Source: [Flexibacter] sp. ATCC 35208
GTDB taxonomy: Bacteria; Bacteroidota; Bacteroidia; Chitinophagales; Chitinophagaceae
Assembly (NCBI RefSeq): GCF_001975825.1
Contig: NZ_MTKN01000048.1
Coordinates: 1 to 62,231, forward strand
DNA: 62,231 nt
Reading direction: 5' to 3'
The notes beneath the pieces were generated by a model. That model saw only the letters and a list, made by a program, of their open reading frames with translations, did not search any database and had not been told where the DNA came from. Positions 1 to 8,150 of the stretch are shown piece after piece. The position numbers and the translations under genes are program-made. The number at the start of each line of letters is the position of its first letter. Position 1 is the stretch's first letter.

Positions 1-8
1 ATTTTTAA

Positions 9-131
9 ACATGTTCTTACAAAGAAGAAATTGACGAGTATTTCGAAGTCAAAGGATTAACGGATAAAGGATGGGAGATATTTAAAAATGGTACAAACTA
101 TTCATCATTTTTAGCAACTAAAAAAGTTTAA
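9..131 (+). pseudogene. C-terminal fragment of an unknown gene, apparently frameshifted at the window edge
   Basis: This frame reads about 40 residues ending in FLATKKV and a TAA stop, with a coding-like composition (KEEIDEYFEVKGLTDKGWEI). It has an in-frame TAA at positions 6-8 and no ATG, so it cannot start inside the window. Frame 1 just upstream is open (IFKHVLTK) and would join this frame after a one-base shift near position 20, so either a real frameshift or a sequencing slip is likely. It lies 11 bp before the next small gene, in the same direction. I do not recognise the family. Confidence 0.35.
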
Positions 132-142
132 AATTTTAAACC

Positions 143-328
143 ATGAAAAAAAAATCAGTATTTTCTGAAACCTTAAACAAAAAGTATAAAGCAGTTGAAG
201 GAGGGGTAAGCATTTCAATCGAAGATATACGCAAAAGCCCATTTATTATTAAAAAGCTGGAAAATGCTAAAGCTACATTGAAAAAGTATCCCATTCCAAT
301 GCATCTGTTTAAAGAAAACAAAAACTAA
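143..328 (+). CDS. Small hypothetical protein, first copy of a tandem family
   Basis: A 61-residue lysine-rich, cysteine-free protein. It starts with MKKKSVFSETLNKKYKAVEGG and ends in IPMHLFKENKN, with no signal peptide or membrane segment. The start is the only ATG, 11 bp after the preceding frame. A second, frameshifted copy follows 3 bp after the stop, and a fragment of a third copy after that; the core KKYKAVEGG(V/L)S(I/F)S is shared. That conservation across copies supports it as a real coding sequence. A peptide precursor is imaginable from the small size and the GG, but no modifying enzyme is visible in the window, so the function is unknown. Confidence 0.5.
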   Translation: MKKKSVFSETLNKKYKAVEGGVSISIEDIRKSPFIIKKLENAKATLKKYPIPMHLFKENKN

Positions 329-331
329 ACC

Positions 332-513
332 ATGAAACAACATCAGTATTTTCCAAAACCTTTCACAAAAAATACAAAGCCGTTGAAGGAGGTTTAAGCT
401 TTTCAGCAGAAGACTTACACAATAGCCCTTTCCGGATTAATAAACAGGAACATATGAGAGAAATATTAGAAAAGCATCCTATCACTGTCGAATTACTTAA
501 AGGGAAGAAATAA
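332..513 (+). pseudogene. Frameshifted second copy of the small tandem gene
   Basis: The ATG at 332 aligns with the start of the preceding gene, but one base is missing within the first four codons, so the ATG frame stops after about 20 residues. The frame that restores the family begins at 343 and reads SVFSKTFHKKYKAVEGG, then LSFSAEDLHNSPFRINK, ending LLKGKK with TAA at 511-513. Identity to the first copy is strongest in the central KKYKAVEGG. Unless ribosomes shift frame or start elsewhere, this copy is dead. Confidence 0.55.
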
Positions 514-522
514 TCCACCATC

Positions 523-549
523 CCAATGGAATTATTCAAAGAAAAATAA
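523..549 (+). repeat. Remnant of a third copy (3' end only)
   Basis: Just after the stop of the second copy the sequence encodes IPMELFKEK and TAA, matching the IPMHLFKENKN tail of the first copy. Nothing of the 5' part remains, so this looks like the scar of a further tandem duplication. Confidence 0.5.
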
Positions 550-555
550 CAACAT

Positions 556-582
556 AGCCTCACCCCCGTGAGGCTTTTTTTT
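556..582 (+). terminator. Rho-independent terminator of the small-gene array
   Basis: A perfect 8-bp stem AGCCTCAC/GTGAGGCT closes a CCCC loop and is followed directly by a run of seven T. It ends transcription of the small-gene array. Confidence 0.85.
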
Positions 583-686
583 CACCCCTACCACCCACAT
601 TATCAACCCCTTCCCCCCACCTGCACACCCCTCCGCAACTACTCTCCCATCCTCCCATCCCCTTTCTTTGCATAAAACCCAAAATC

Positions 687-926
687 ATGAACAACAAACA
701 AAAACTATTCACCCTCTCCCTGCACCAGCAGGAATCAAACTGGTACAAAACCCTACACCTACGCATCATCACCAAAGGCAGCAAGCCCTCCACCTTCCGC
801 CTCGTCATGCTCCTCCTCCTCAACTACCGCCACATCCCCAAATATTCCAACTTCAATATCACCATCAACTGTTCCCAACTAAACAGTTATCCAACCCCCA
901 CCTTCGATAAATCATCCCTAAACTAA
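687..926 (+). CDS. Small hypothetical protein
   Basis: A 79-residue frame starting MNNKQKLFTLSLHQQESNWY, with a hydrophobic stretch FRLVMLLLLNYRH around residues 38-50. Third codon positions are almost all C, G or A in a locally C-rich stretch, which favours this frame over the overlapping frame at 668-910. A hairpin with a T-run lies 43 bp downstream. No ribosome binding site is obvious, as is common in Bacteroidota. I do not recognise a family; a small soluble or peripherally membrane-associated protein is possible. Confidence 0.4.
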   Translation: MNNKQKLFTLSLHQQESNWYKTLHLRIITKGSKPSTFRLVMLLLLNYRHIPKYSNFNITINCSQLNSYPTPTFDKSSLN

Positions 927-968
927 CCTCAACCTCTTCATTTTTTGCCACATTCATATTTATCAAAC

Positions 969-997
969 AAGCCGGGTATTCTTACCTGGCTTTTTTT
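969..997 (+). terminator. Terminator-like hairpin after the small orphan gene
   Basis: A 10-bp stem starting AAGCCGGGTA with one G-T pair closes a TTCT loop and runs into seven T. It lies 43 bp after the stop of the small gene at 687-926. It is also hairpin 1 of the repeated element. Confidence 0.65.
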
Positions 998-1224
998 ATC
1001 AAAACAATCCCCTGATTATCAAACCACAACCAAGGGTTGCACATCCACCCACAACTATTCTCACATTGAACTTTTCAATTCCTTTGTAGCGAGTTAACAA
1101 TTTCATATCTCTTACATCCGATATTTCATTAGGGGTTAAATGTATATCAGACATGTCAGGTATTCTTGCCAGACATCCTTCATTTTTCACGCATAAGTAT
1201 TAGCCCGGCAATCTTGCCGGGCTT
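969..1224 (-). repeat. Hairpin-bearing intergenic element, copy A (inverted relative to copy B)
   Basis: This stretch upstream of the sigma factor gene has no convincing gene. It carries three hairpins: 969-992 (10-bp stem, loop TTCT), 1153-1176 (one mismatch, loop TTCT) and 1202-1223 (9-bp stem). Between the first two lies a 30-nt box, AAGGGTTG-N13-AACTATTCT, at 1032-1061. The reverse complement of 10106-10421 shows the same order: hairpin, the identical 30-nt box spacing, hairpin, hairpin. The strand given here is arbitrary and marks opposite orientation. The first hairpin is followed by a T-run and probably also terminates the gene ending at 926. Confidence 0.6.
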
Positions 1225-1318
1225 AATATAACCAGACTTAATTTGAATTATTGATTTGCAAAATCTATTTTTATTACTACTTTTAAATCACCAGCCCAAA
1301 ACATTCCTTATCTATATT

Positions 1319-1915
1319 ATGCATAAAGTTCCACATAGTGACGTTGATTTGCTGAAACTGATCGCCCAGGGAGACCGGCATGCATACCAACTTATATTCG
1401 AAAAATACTGGATCTCTATCTATAATACCGCCCTCCTCCTTACCAAATCCCCCGCTTTTGCCGAAGACATCGCACAGGATGTATTCACCATGCTCTGGGA
1501 AAAACGCGCCACCCTTCCCGCTATCGAAAAGCCCGAAGGCTTCCTCTTCATCACCGCCCGTAATATCATCTATTCCCGTCTGCGCAAATTGGCCAGCGAC
1601 AAGGCTTACAGACAATACATCCAACATTGCTTCCAGGAGCAGCAAGCCTCCACCGCACAGGAACAGGCGGAATACAAAGAACTGGAACAAACCATTCTCC
1701 GTACTATACACAACCTCTCCCCCCAACAACAAAAAGCTTTTACACTTAGCCGCTTCCAGGGCATGCAACACAAGGAAATCGCCCAAAACATGGGCTTATC
1801 CCCCGTTACTATCAAAAGCTACATCGTCCAGGCCATCGTCACCCTCCGCAGGGCACTGGCCAATCACCCCGCCCGCTCCCTCATCATCCTGTGGGCACTT
1901 TCCTTCCTCCCATAA
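1319..1915 (+). CDS. ECF RNA polymerase sigma factor (FecI/SigW-like)
   Basis: A 198-residue sigma-70 family protein that should direct RNA polymerase to the SusC/SusD genes downstream. Region 2 spans about residues 10-80 (LIAQGDRHAYQLIFEKYW, then DIAQDVFTMLWEKR). Region 4 spans about 120-175 (LSPQQQKAFTLSRFQGMQHK, EIAQNMGLSPVTIKSYI), with a helix-turn-helix. The ATG at 1319 is preferred over the TTG at 1256 because the usual N-terminus (SDVDLLKLIAQGD) begins just after it. The C-terminus is a hydrophobic tail, SLIILWALSFLP, longer than in most family members. The FecR gene follows after 54 bp, the usual order for cell-surface signalling through FecR and a TonB-dependent receptor. Confidence 0.93.
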   Translation: MHKVPHSDVDLLKLIAQGDRHAYQLIFEKYWISIYNTALLLTKSPAFAEDIAQDVFTMLWEKRATLPAIEKPEGFLFITARNIIYSRLRKLASDKAYRQYIQHCFQEQQASTAQEQAEYKELEQTILRTIHNLSPQQQKAFTLSRFQGMQHKEIAQNMGLSPVTIKSYIVQAIVTLRRALANHPARSLIILWALSFLP

Positions 1916-1969
1916 TTTATTTTCAAAACACCACCTCCCTCTGTCCAGGTTGTGCGTCTTTACCTTGTT

Positions 1970-3145
1970 ATGGATCAGAATACCTTTTCAATCCTTTTAG
2001 AAAAATACCTCAGGGGCAGCATCTCCCAGGACGAAGTCACCAGCCTGCTGGACTCACTGGAAGACGATGCCATGCGACTACAATGGGAGCAGGCCATCGC
2101 CGGCATGCTAGCAGCGCAAGCGCAGAAGAACATGCTACCTGCGCAAACACAGGAGAAAAATATACTATCTGCCCAAACGCTGGAGGAAAACATACAAACA
2201 GCCCACACACAGGAGAAAATACCACATAAAATAATACTTTACGCCGTAGCAGCTACCCTATTAGCCCTACTGGCCACCAGCATTCTCTACCTTACCCACA
2301 ATAACCAACAAGCACCTATTCAAATTGCCACCACGCAACCTCATACAATTGCACCCGGTGGTAACAAAGCCATTCTCACCCTCGCAGATGGCAGCCAGAT
2401 CACCCTCGACAGCGCCAACAACGGCGCTATTGCCCACCAGGGCAACGTCCAGGTCATCAAACTCAACAATGGTCAACTCGCCTATAAAGCCGACGCAGCC
2501 GGCACAAACGAACTGCATTACAATCGTCTGGTCACACCCAGGGGAGGACAATTCATGATCATCCTGCCGGATGGCTCCAAAGTCTGGCTCAATGCCGCCA
2601 CCTCTCTCAGGTACCCTACCGCTTTCAGCGGAAATAGCAGGGAAGTACAACTCTCCGGTGAAGCCTATTTTGAAATTGCCCCTAACGCCCACATGCCTTT
2701 CATCGTCAATGTAAACAACATGGAAGTCAAGGTCTTAGGCACCCAATTCAATATCATGGGCTACCCCGACGAAAACAGCACCCAGACCACCCTCCTGGAA
2801 GGTGCCGTTCGTGTACAACACAATACCGCCGGCGTGCGCCTCCAGCCAGGCCAACAAGCTTCCGTGCAAGGAGAAAACATGACTGTAAAAAAAGATATAG
2901 ATGTAGATGAGGTAGTCGCATGGAAGAACGGCTATTTTCATTTCAACCATGAATCACTACCCGGCGTAATGCGCCAGATAAGCCGTTGGTACGACGTAGA
3001 AGTTATTTATGAAGCAAATATACCTGAAAGGGAATTCGGGGGGAAAATCGAACGCAATAGCAGCTTAAACGACGTTTTGAAAATACTTGAACTCAGCAAT
3101 GTTCATTACAAGATTAAAGAAAGGAAAATTATAATCACCTCTTAA
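1970..3145 (+). CDS. FecR-family anti-sigma factor
   Basis: A 391-residue inner-membrane protein expected to hold the sigma factor until the outer-membrane receptor signals. The cytoplasmic N-terminal part (LLEKYLRGSISQDEVTSLLD) is followed by one membrane helix near residue 90 (IILYAVAATLLALLATSILY), a FecR domain (RLVTPRGGQFMIILPDGSKV; WLNAATSLRYP) and a C-terminal DUF4974 domain (HESLPGVMRQISRWYDVEV). Between the N-terminal domain and the helix lies a four-fold repeat of about ten residues of the type AQTQEKNILS, unusual for the family. The ATG at 1970 is chosen over 1952 because it is followed by the typical MDQNTFSILLEKYL start. Confidence 0.92.
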   Translation: MDQNTFSILLEKYLRGSISQDEVTSLLDSLEDDAMRLQWEQAIAGMLAAQAQKNMLPAQTQEKNILSAQTLEENIQTAHTQEKIPHKIILYAVAATLLALLATSILYLTHNNQQAPIQIATTQPHTIAPGGNKAILTLADGSQITLDSANNGAIAHQGNVQVIKLNNGQLAYKADAAGTNELHYNRLVTPRGGQFMIILPDGSKVWLNAATSLRYPTAFSGNSREVQLSGEAYFEIAPNAHMPFIVNVNNMEVKVLGTQFNIMGYPDENSTQTTLLEGAVRVQHNTAGVRLQPGQQASVQGENMTVKKDIDVDEVVAWKNGYFHFNHESLPGVMRQISRWYDVEVIYEANIPEREFGGKIERNSSLNDVLKILELSNVHYKIKERKIIITS

Positions 3146-3263
3146 TATCTGATTTACCTAAAAAAGGGGATACATTGTTCTATTCAGGAAGAAAATAATT
3201 ATCACAACCTAATAATATCACCCGTTATGAAAAAATAGTACTTACTGCCCGACAAAAAAATAA

Positions 3264-3353
3264 CCGGAGCTGATTGCAGTCTGCTCCGGCGAATGCAAGG
3301 GCAAACCTGATGAATTGCTTTCTCAAATTCCACAATCCTGGCCCAAAGCCAGG
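3264..3353 (+). promoter_or_regulatory. Two hairpins in the leader of the first susC-like gene
   Basis: The 241-bp gap before the SusC gene holds CCGGAGC/GCTCCGG at 3264-3270 and 3283-3289, and CCTGGC/GCCAGG at 3337-3342 and 3348-3353. The second is followed at once by a purine-rich AGGAGGGGAC. No TTTG-N19-TAnnTTTG promoter was found. The hairpins could shape translation or transcript stability, but no function is shown. Confidence 0.35.
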
Positions 3354-3386
3354 AGGGGACATTATTTACCCTAACAAATCAAATGT

Positions 3387-6300
3387 ATGCATTTAAATTC
3401 TAAACGGCGACTGTACATCAAAACATTCCTTGTTATGAAGTTATCCGTAATTATTTTGTTGTCAGCCTGTATGCAGATCTATGCTAAAGGATATGCCCAG
3501 TTTGTATCGCTTTCTGAAAAGAACGCGCCACTGGAAAAGGTTTTCCACAATATCGAAAAACAAACAGGCTTTGTATTTTTCTATGATCACAAACTTATCG
3601 ATCAGGCGCCAAAAGTTTCTATCGATCTCAGAAATGCGCCGCTGGAAAAAGCACTGGACCTTTGTCTGAAAGACCAGTTGTTATCATGGTCTATCGTAAA
3701 TAAAAACATCGTTATCAAACCACGGCAAGCACCTGCACAACCGGTGAATCCAACGCCGCCACAAGATACCCTCCTGAATATAAAAGGAAAGGTGCTCACC
3801 GACAAAGGCCAACCCCTGCCCGGCGCCACTGTAATGGCCAAAGGCACCAACAATGGCGTGGTCACTGATGCAGAAGGTAACTTTAGGATTAAAGTCAAAC
3901 GTAATACCACTATCGTCGTTTCCTTTATCGGTTACAAAAGCCAGGAAGCTGAGATCACTAACGACCAGCCACAAAACTTTAGCCTCGCCGAAGCCGCCAC
4001 CCTCACGGATGAAATTGTGGTAGTCGGCTATGGCACTGTAAAGAAAAGCGATCTCACCGGCTCACTCAGCCAGGTCAAATCTAAAGACATTACCGCTTAT
4101 CCCTCTACCAATGTCATGCAGGCGCTCAACGGCAGAGCTGCCGGTGTACGCGTCATGCAAAACAACGGTGCCCCAGGTGCCAGTGTAAGCCTGCGTATCA
4201 GGGGTACGAACTCCATTTTAGGTGGCAATGAACCCCTCTATGTGATAGATGGCTTTCCCTACAATGGCAATCCAACCTTTCTCCAGAACGCCGACATTGC
4301 CAGCATTGAAGTACTGAAAGACGCTTCCTCCACCGCTATCTACGGTTCCAGAGGCGCCAATGGCGTAGTGATGATCACCACCAAAAGTGGTAAAAAAACC
4401 AATATCACATCTGTGGAAGTAGATGCTGGTTACACCATTCAACGTGTATCTAAAAAAATGAAGCTCATGAATGCACAGCAATACGCATTACTATACAATG
4501 AGCAGGCTGCAAACGATGGCTTATCCCCCTACTTCACGCAGGCAAAGATTGACAGCCTCGGACAGAATGCCGGCACTGACTGGCAGGACCTCGTACTTCG
4601 CAAAGCACCGCTGTATAATATTAGCGCTACGGTGAACGGTGGCACCAGCAACACCCGGTTTTCACTGTCCAGCTCTGCCTACTTACAGGATGGCATCATC
4701 AAAGGCAGCGACTACAAACGTTATAACGTGCGTGGTAATATTGAACATGATATCAGCAAGGTGGTCAGCGTCTCTTTAAATACCATCCTGACAAGACTCA
4801 ATAGCTCACGCAAAAACTCTTCCCTTGGCAACAGAGGAAGCGATCTGATATCAGGTATGTTAATGGCGCCGCCCTCACTCACGCCCTATCTGGCGGATGG
4901 CTCGTATAGAAGATTGAATACCGCTTATTCCTTTATTTCTAATGTAATCGTCAATCCGTTAGTACATATTTACGAAGAGTCAGACATGATCAAAGGAGAT
5001 CGTGTGTTATCAAATGCGGCATTAACGATCAAGCCCGTTAAAGGACTCACCATCAGGATCTCCGGTGGCATCGACAACCTGAATGACCGCGTTGATGCCT
5101 ACAACAACATAGAACCTACCGTCAATTCTGTTGGCTATGCCAATATAGAAACCACCCAACAGACAGGCCTCCTGAATGAGAACGTGATCACCTACCAGCA
5201 TGCGCTCAATAAACACTCCTTTAGCATCATGGGTGGCTTCACTTATCAGGATAATACCAATACTACGCTGAATGCTTCCGGCACCGGATTTCTCAGTGAT
5301 GTATCTGGTACCGGCGATATTGAAAGCGCTTCTACACCGGGTATTCCAAATAGTAGTTATGCTAAATGGGTATTGCTCTCTTACCTTGGCAGAGCGAATT
5401 ACAGCTATAATGACAAGTACCTGTTCACTGCCAGCATTCGCCGTGATGGCTCTTCCCGCTATTCAAAGAATAACCAGTGGGCGAACTTCCCTTCTGCCGC
5501 CATTGCCTGGAAGGTGGCCAATGAAGAATTCCTGAAACAGTCAAAGGTGATCGCTGATCTAAAACTAAGAGCCAGCTATGGCCTTTCTGGCAATACATCT
5601 ATTAATCCATATCAGACATTGAACCAACTTGGCGTAGGCAATACTATTTTTGGCGATGCCGCTTATGTAGCCTACGCACCCGGCACTACACTGCCCGGAG
5701 ACCTGAAGTGGGAAATCACGCACCAGCTGGACGTCGGCGCAGATATCGGCTTCCTGCACAATGACCTCTTCATCACACTGGATTATTACAAAAAGAAAAC
5801 AGTGAACCTCCTGAACACCGTGCAATTGCCGGCTTCCATGGGGTATACCACCACCCTGCAAAATGTAGGTGAAATACAAAACAAAGGTGTTGAACTCGGT
5901 ATTGACGCTGCCATCCTGAAAGGTACCCTGAGCTGGAATGTAAATGCCAATATCGCCGTGAACCGCAACAAAGTGCTGAAACTGTACAATGGTCAGGATA
6001 TCTATGGTGATGCCATCTATACCGGCTCCTTAAACGACTATGTCAATATTCTCCGGGAAGGACAGCCACTAGGCATTTTCTACGGATACAAAGAAAATGG
6101 CTACACCGCCACCGGCAATATACAATATGTAGATATGAACAAAGACGGTGCGATCACTGCTGCTGACAAAACCTACATCGGCAATCCTAATCCTGACTTT
6201 ACATACGGCCTGAACTCCGTACTAAACTGGAAAGGGTTTGAACTCACTATCTTCATACAAGGCTCTCAGGGTAACAAAATCCTCAACCTGAACAAAGCCG

Positions 6301-6689
6301 TTTCTCTTGACCTTGGTATGGGTCTCAACCTGCCGGCAGAAGTCTACGAAAGTCATTGGACTGCTGAAAATACTACGGCTAAATATCCAAAGATCAGCAG
6401 AACACTCTCTGCCAATATCTCTGACAGGTTTGTTGAAGACGGCTCCTACCTGCGCTTTAAAAATATCCAGGTCGCATACAACATACCGGCCAAACAACTC
6501 GGCTGGAACTGGTTGAAATCTGCACAGATATATGCCAGCGGCCAGAACCTGATCACTTTCACAAAATATTCATGGTATGATCCGGAAGTGAATGCCTACG
6601 GTGGTTCCAACTCCATTCGGCAAGGCATCGACTACTCTGTTTATCCAACATTCAAATCTGTAACGTTCGGTATCAGGTGTGGCTTCTAA
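3387..6689 (+). CDS. SusC-like TonB-dependent outer-membrane transporter with STN domain
   Basis: An 1100-residue outer-membrane receptor. In order it has a signal region (about 1-38), an STN (secretin/TonB N-terminal) domain at about 45-115 that can contact FecR, a carboxypeptidase-D-like regulatory fold at about 128-205 (IKGKVLTDKGQPLPGATVMA), a SusC motif near 208 (DEIVVVGYGTVKKSDLTGS), the plug with LYVIDGFPYNG and IYGSRGANGVVMITTK, and a beta-barrel ending VTFGIRCGF. Length and motifs fit the SusC/RagA family. The STN domain and the sigma/FecR pair upstream indicate autoregulated expression. The partner lipoprotein starts 21 bp downstream. The substrate is not evident; there is no glycosidase in the locus. 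Confidence 0.95.
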   Translation: MHLNSKRRLYIKTFLVMKLSVIILLSACMQIYAKGYAQFVSLSEKNAPLEKVFHNIEKQTGFVFFYDHKLIDQAPKVSIDLRNAPLEKALDLCLKDQLLSWSIVNKNIVIKPRQAPAQPVNPTPPQDTLLNIKGKVLTDKGQPLPGATVMAKGTNNGVVTDAEGNFRIKVKRNTTIVVSFIGYKSQEAEITNDQPQNFSLAEAATLTDEIVVVGYGTVKKSDLTGSLSQVKSKDITAYPSTNVMQALNGRAAGVRVMQNNGAPGASVSLRIRGTNSILGGNEPLYVIDGFPYNGNPTFLQNADIASIEVLKDASSTAIYGSRGANGVVMITTKSGKKTNITSVEVDAGYTIQRVSKKMKLMNAQQYALLYNEQAANDGLSPYFTQAKIDSLGQNAGTDWQDLVLRKAPLYNISATVNGGTSNTRFSLSSSAYLQDGIIKGSDYKRYNVRGNIEHDISKVVSVSLNTILTRLNSSRKNSSLGNRGSDLISGMLMAPPSLTPYLADGSYRRLNTAYSFISNVIVNPLVHIYEESDMIKGDRVLSNAALTIKPVKGLTIRISGGIDNLNDRVDAYNNIEPTVNSVGYANIETTQQTGLLNENVITYQHALNKHSFSIMGGFTYQDNTNTTLNASGTGFLSDVSGTGDIESASTPGIPNSSYAKWVLLSYLGRANYSYNDKYLFTASIRRDGSSRYSKNNQWANFPSAAIAWKVANEEFLKQSKVIADLKLRASYGLSGNTSINPYQTLNQLGVGNTIFGDAAYVAYAPGTTLPGDLKWEITHQLDVGADIGFLHNDLFITLDYYKKKTVNLLNTVQLPASMGYTTTLQNVGEIQNKGVELGIDAAILKGTLSWNVNANIAVNRNKVLKLYNGQDIYGDAIYTGSLNDYVNILREGQPLGIFYGYKENGYTATGNIQYVDMNKDGAITAADKTYIGNPNPDFTYGLNSVLNWKGFELTIFIQGSQGNKILNLNKAVSLDLGMGLNLPAEVYESHWTAENTTAKYPKISRTLSANISDRFVEDGSYLRFKNIQVAYNIPAKQLGWNWLKSAQIYASGQNLITFTKYSWYDPEVNAYGGSNSIRQGIDYSVYPTFKSVTFGIRCGF

Positions 6690-6710
6690 AATCATTTAAA
6701 ATATCAACCA

Positions 6711-8150
6711 ATGAAACAGTCAATTCTCTATCTATTCATTATATTCCTGATCACTTCCTGCTCAAAAAAACTGGAAGAACATCCAAAGTCTATTGCGGCA
6801 GAAGTATTCTACAATACCCCCAGCGAAGTAGAAGCCGGGCTTGACGCGATCTATATTCCTATCAGGAGAGTCAGCACTATTGGTGCATTATATCTCTGCC
6901 AGCAGGAAATATATGCAGAATACCTCTATGGCCGTGGCAGTCACGCACCACTCAATGACTATAATGGTCTGGACAATACGAATATGACCCGTATCAATAG
7001 TATGTGGACCGATTTCTATGAGTCAATCCGTGATGCTAATATCGTGATAGAAAAAGCACCGCTGGGTAAGTCACTGACAGAAGATGATCTGAAAAAATAT
7101 GTAGGCGAAGCCCGCTTCCTCCGTGGTCTTTGTTATTTCTACCTGGTGCGTAACTGGAATGGCGTACCATTACGTACAGAAAATAATATGGACTCCATCA
7201 ACCTCGCGAGGGCTACTGCAACAGATGTGTATAACTATCTCTTAGCAGACCTTGAATGGGCAGAACAAAACTTACCTGACAATCCACGTCTGGTGGGCGC
7301 ACCTTCCAAATGGGCTGCTAAATCAGTACTGACCGATGTATACATGACCCTGCATCAGTACGACAAGGCGAGAGACAAAGCACTGGAAGTGATCAACTCC
7401 GGCAAATACTCCCTCGTAAAAGTAAATGTAGCAGCTGATTTCGATAAGTTATTTGGTCCTGACATCTCCAATTCCACAGAAGAGATCTTTTATCTTAAAT
7501 ATGCGCGTACCCCTTCAGGACAAGGTTTCCCCTATCCTATCTACGCGCATTATCCTAACTCCGGTTATTATCCGCCCGGCGGTTATTATACTTTCTACAG
7601 CGACTCCGAACAGAACAGCTTTGTAAAGAACTGGGATAAGAATGATCTTCGTTACGCTTATGACTGGTATGCACAAACCTTTGGACTGGGCGCTACGACT
7701 ATCCTGTTGAAAAAGTTCAGTGATAAAAGCGCTGTCACCGCCGGCGGCAATGATTATCCCATGTATCGTTATGCAGATATCTTATTGTTCTATGCCGAAG
7801 CGGTCGCACAGGCAGAAAGTGCCCCCTCCGCTGATGCACTGGAAAAACTCAACATGGTACACCGCAGGGCTTATGGCAAAGATCCACTCACTGCCGATGC
7901 ATCTATTGATTTTCAGTTGACGGACCAACAATCATTCATTAACCGCGTCGTGCAGGAAAGAGGGTACGAGAATTGTGGAGAAGGGAAAAGGTGGTTGGAT
8001 CTGAAACGCCTGGGTATCGCCCAACAGGTGATAGCCGCTGTAAAAGGCAAAACCGTTACAGAACGTCACCTGCTATGGCCTATTCCCACTGTGGAATACA
8101 ACTACAATACTGCCATTAACCCAACTACTGATCAAAACCCTGGATACTGA
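6711..8150 (+). CDS. SusD/RagB-like surface lipoprotein
   Basis: A 479-residue nutrient-binding lipoprotein that caps the SusC transporter. The signal peptide ends in a lipobox (FLITSCSKK, lipid on Cys17). The SusD helical repeats follow (YVGEARFLRGLCYFYLVRNW, KWAAKSVLTDVYMTLHQYDKA), and the RagB/SusD C-terminal domain has VVQERGYENCGEGKRWLDLK and the typical end LLWPIP...NP. Length is normal. The stop overlaps the start of the next gene by one base, so the two are co-translated. Confidence 0.95.
   Translation: MKQSILYLFIIFLITSCSKKLEEHPKSIAAEVFYNTPSEVEAGLDAIYIPIRRVSTIGALYLCQQEIYAEYLYGRGSHAPLNDYNGLDNTNMTRINSMWTDFYESIRDANIVIEKAPLGKSLTEDDLKKYVGEARFLRGLCYFYLVRNWNGVPLRTENNMDSINLARATATDVYNYLLADLEWAEQNLPDNPRLVGAPSKWAAKSVLTDVYMTLHQYDKARDKALEVINSGKYSLVKVNVAADFDKLFGPDISNSTEEIFYLKYARTPSGQGFPYPIYAHYPNSGYYPPGGYYTFYSDSEQNSFVKNWDKNDLRYAYDWYAQTFGLGATTILLKKFSDKSAVTAGGNDYPMYRYADILLFYAEAVAQAESAPSADALEKLNMVHRRAYGKDPLTADASIDFQLTDQQSFINRVVQERGYENCGEGKRWLDLKRLGIAQQVIAAVKGKTVTERHLLWPIPTVEYNYNTAINPTTDQNPGY

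Noticed and set aside
143..328. The small gene could be a lanthipeptide or similar RiPP precursor.
   Set aside because: No cysteine or clear core region is present, and no modifying enzyme is in the window.
668..910. An 80-codon frame overlapping the small gene at 687-926.
   Set aside because: It reads as His/Pro/Gln-rich noise of a C-rich region; the 687 frame has better third-position composition.
1283..1786. A long minus-strand frame opposite the first sigma factor.
   Set aside because: It is the shadow of a well-recognised sigma factor gene.
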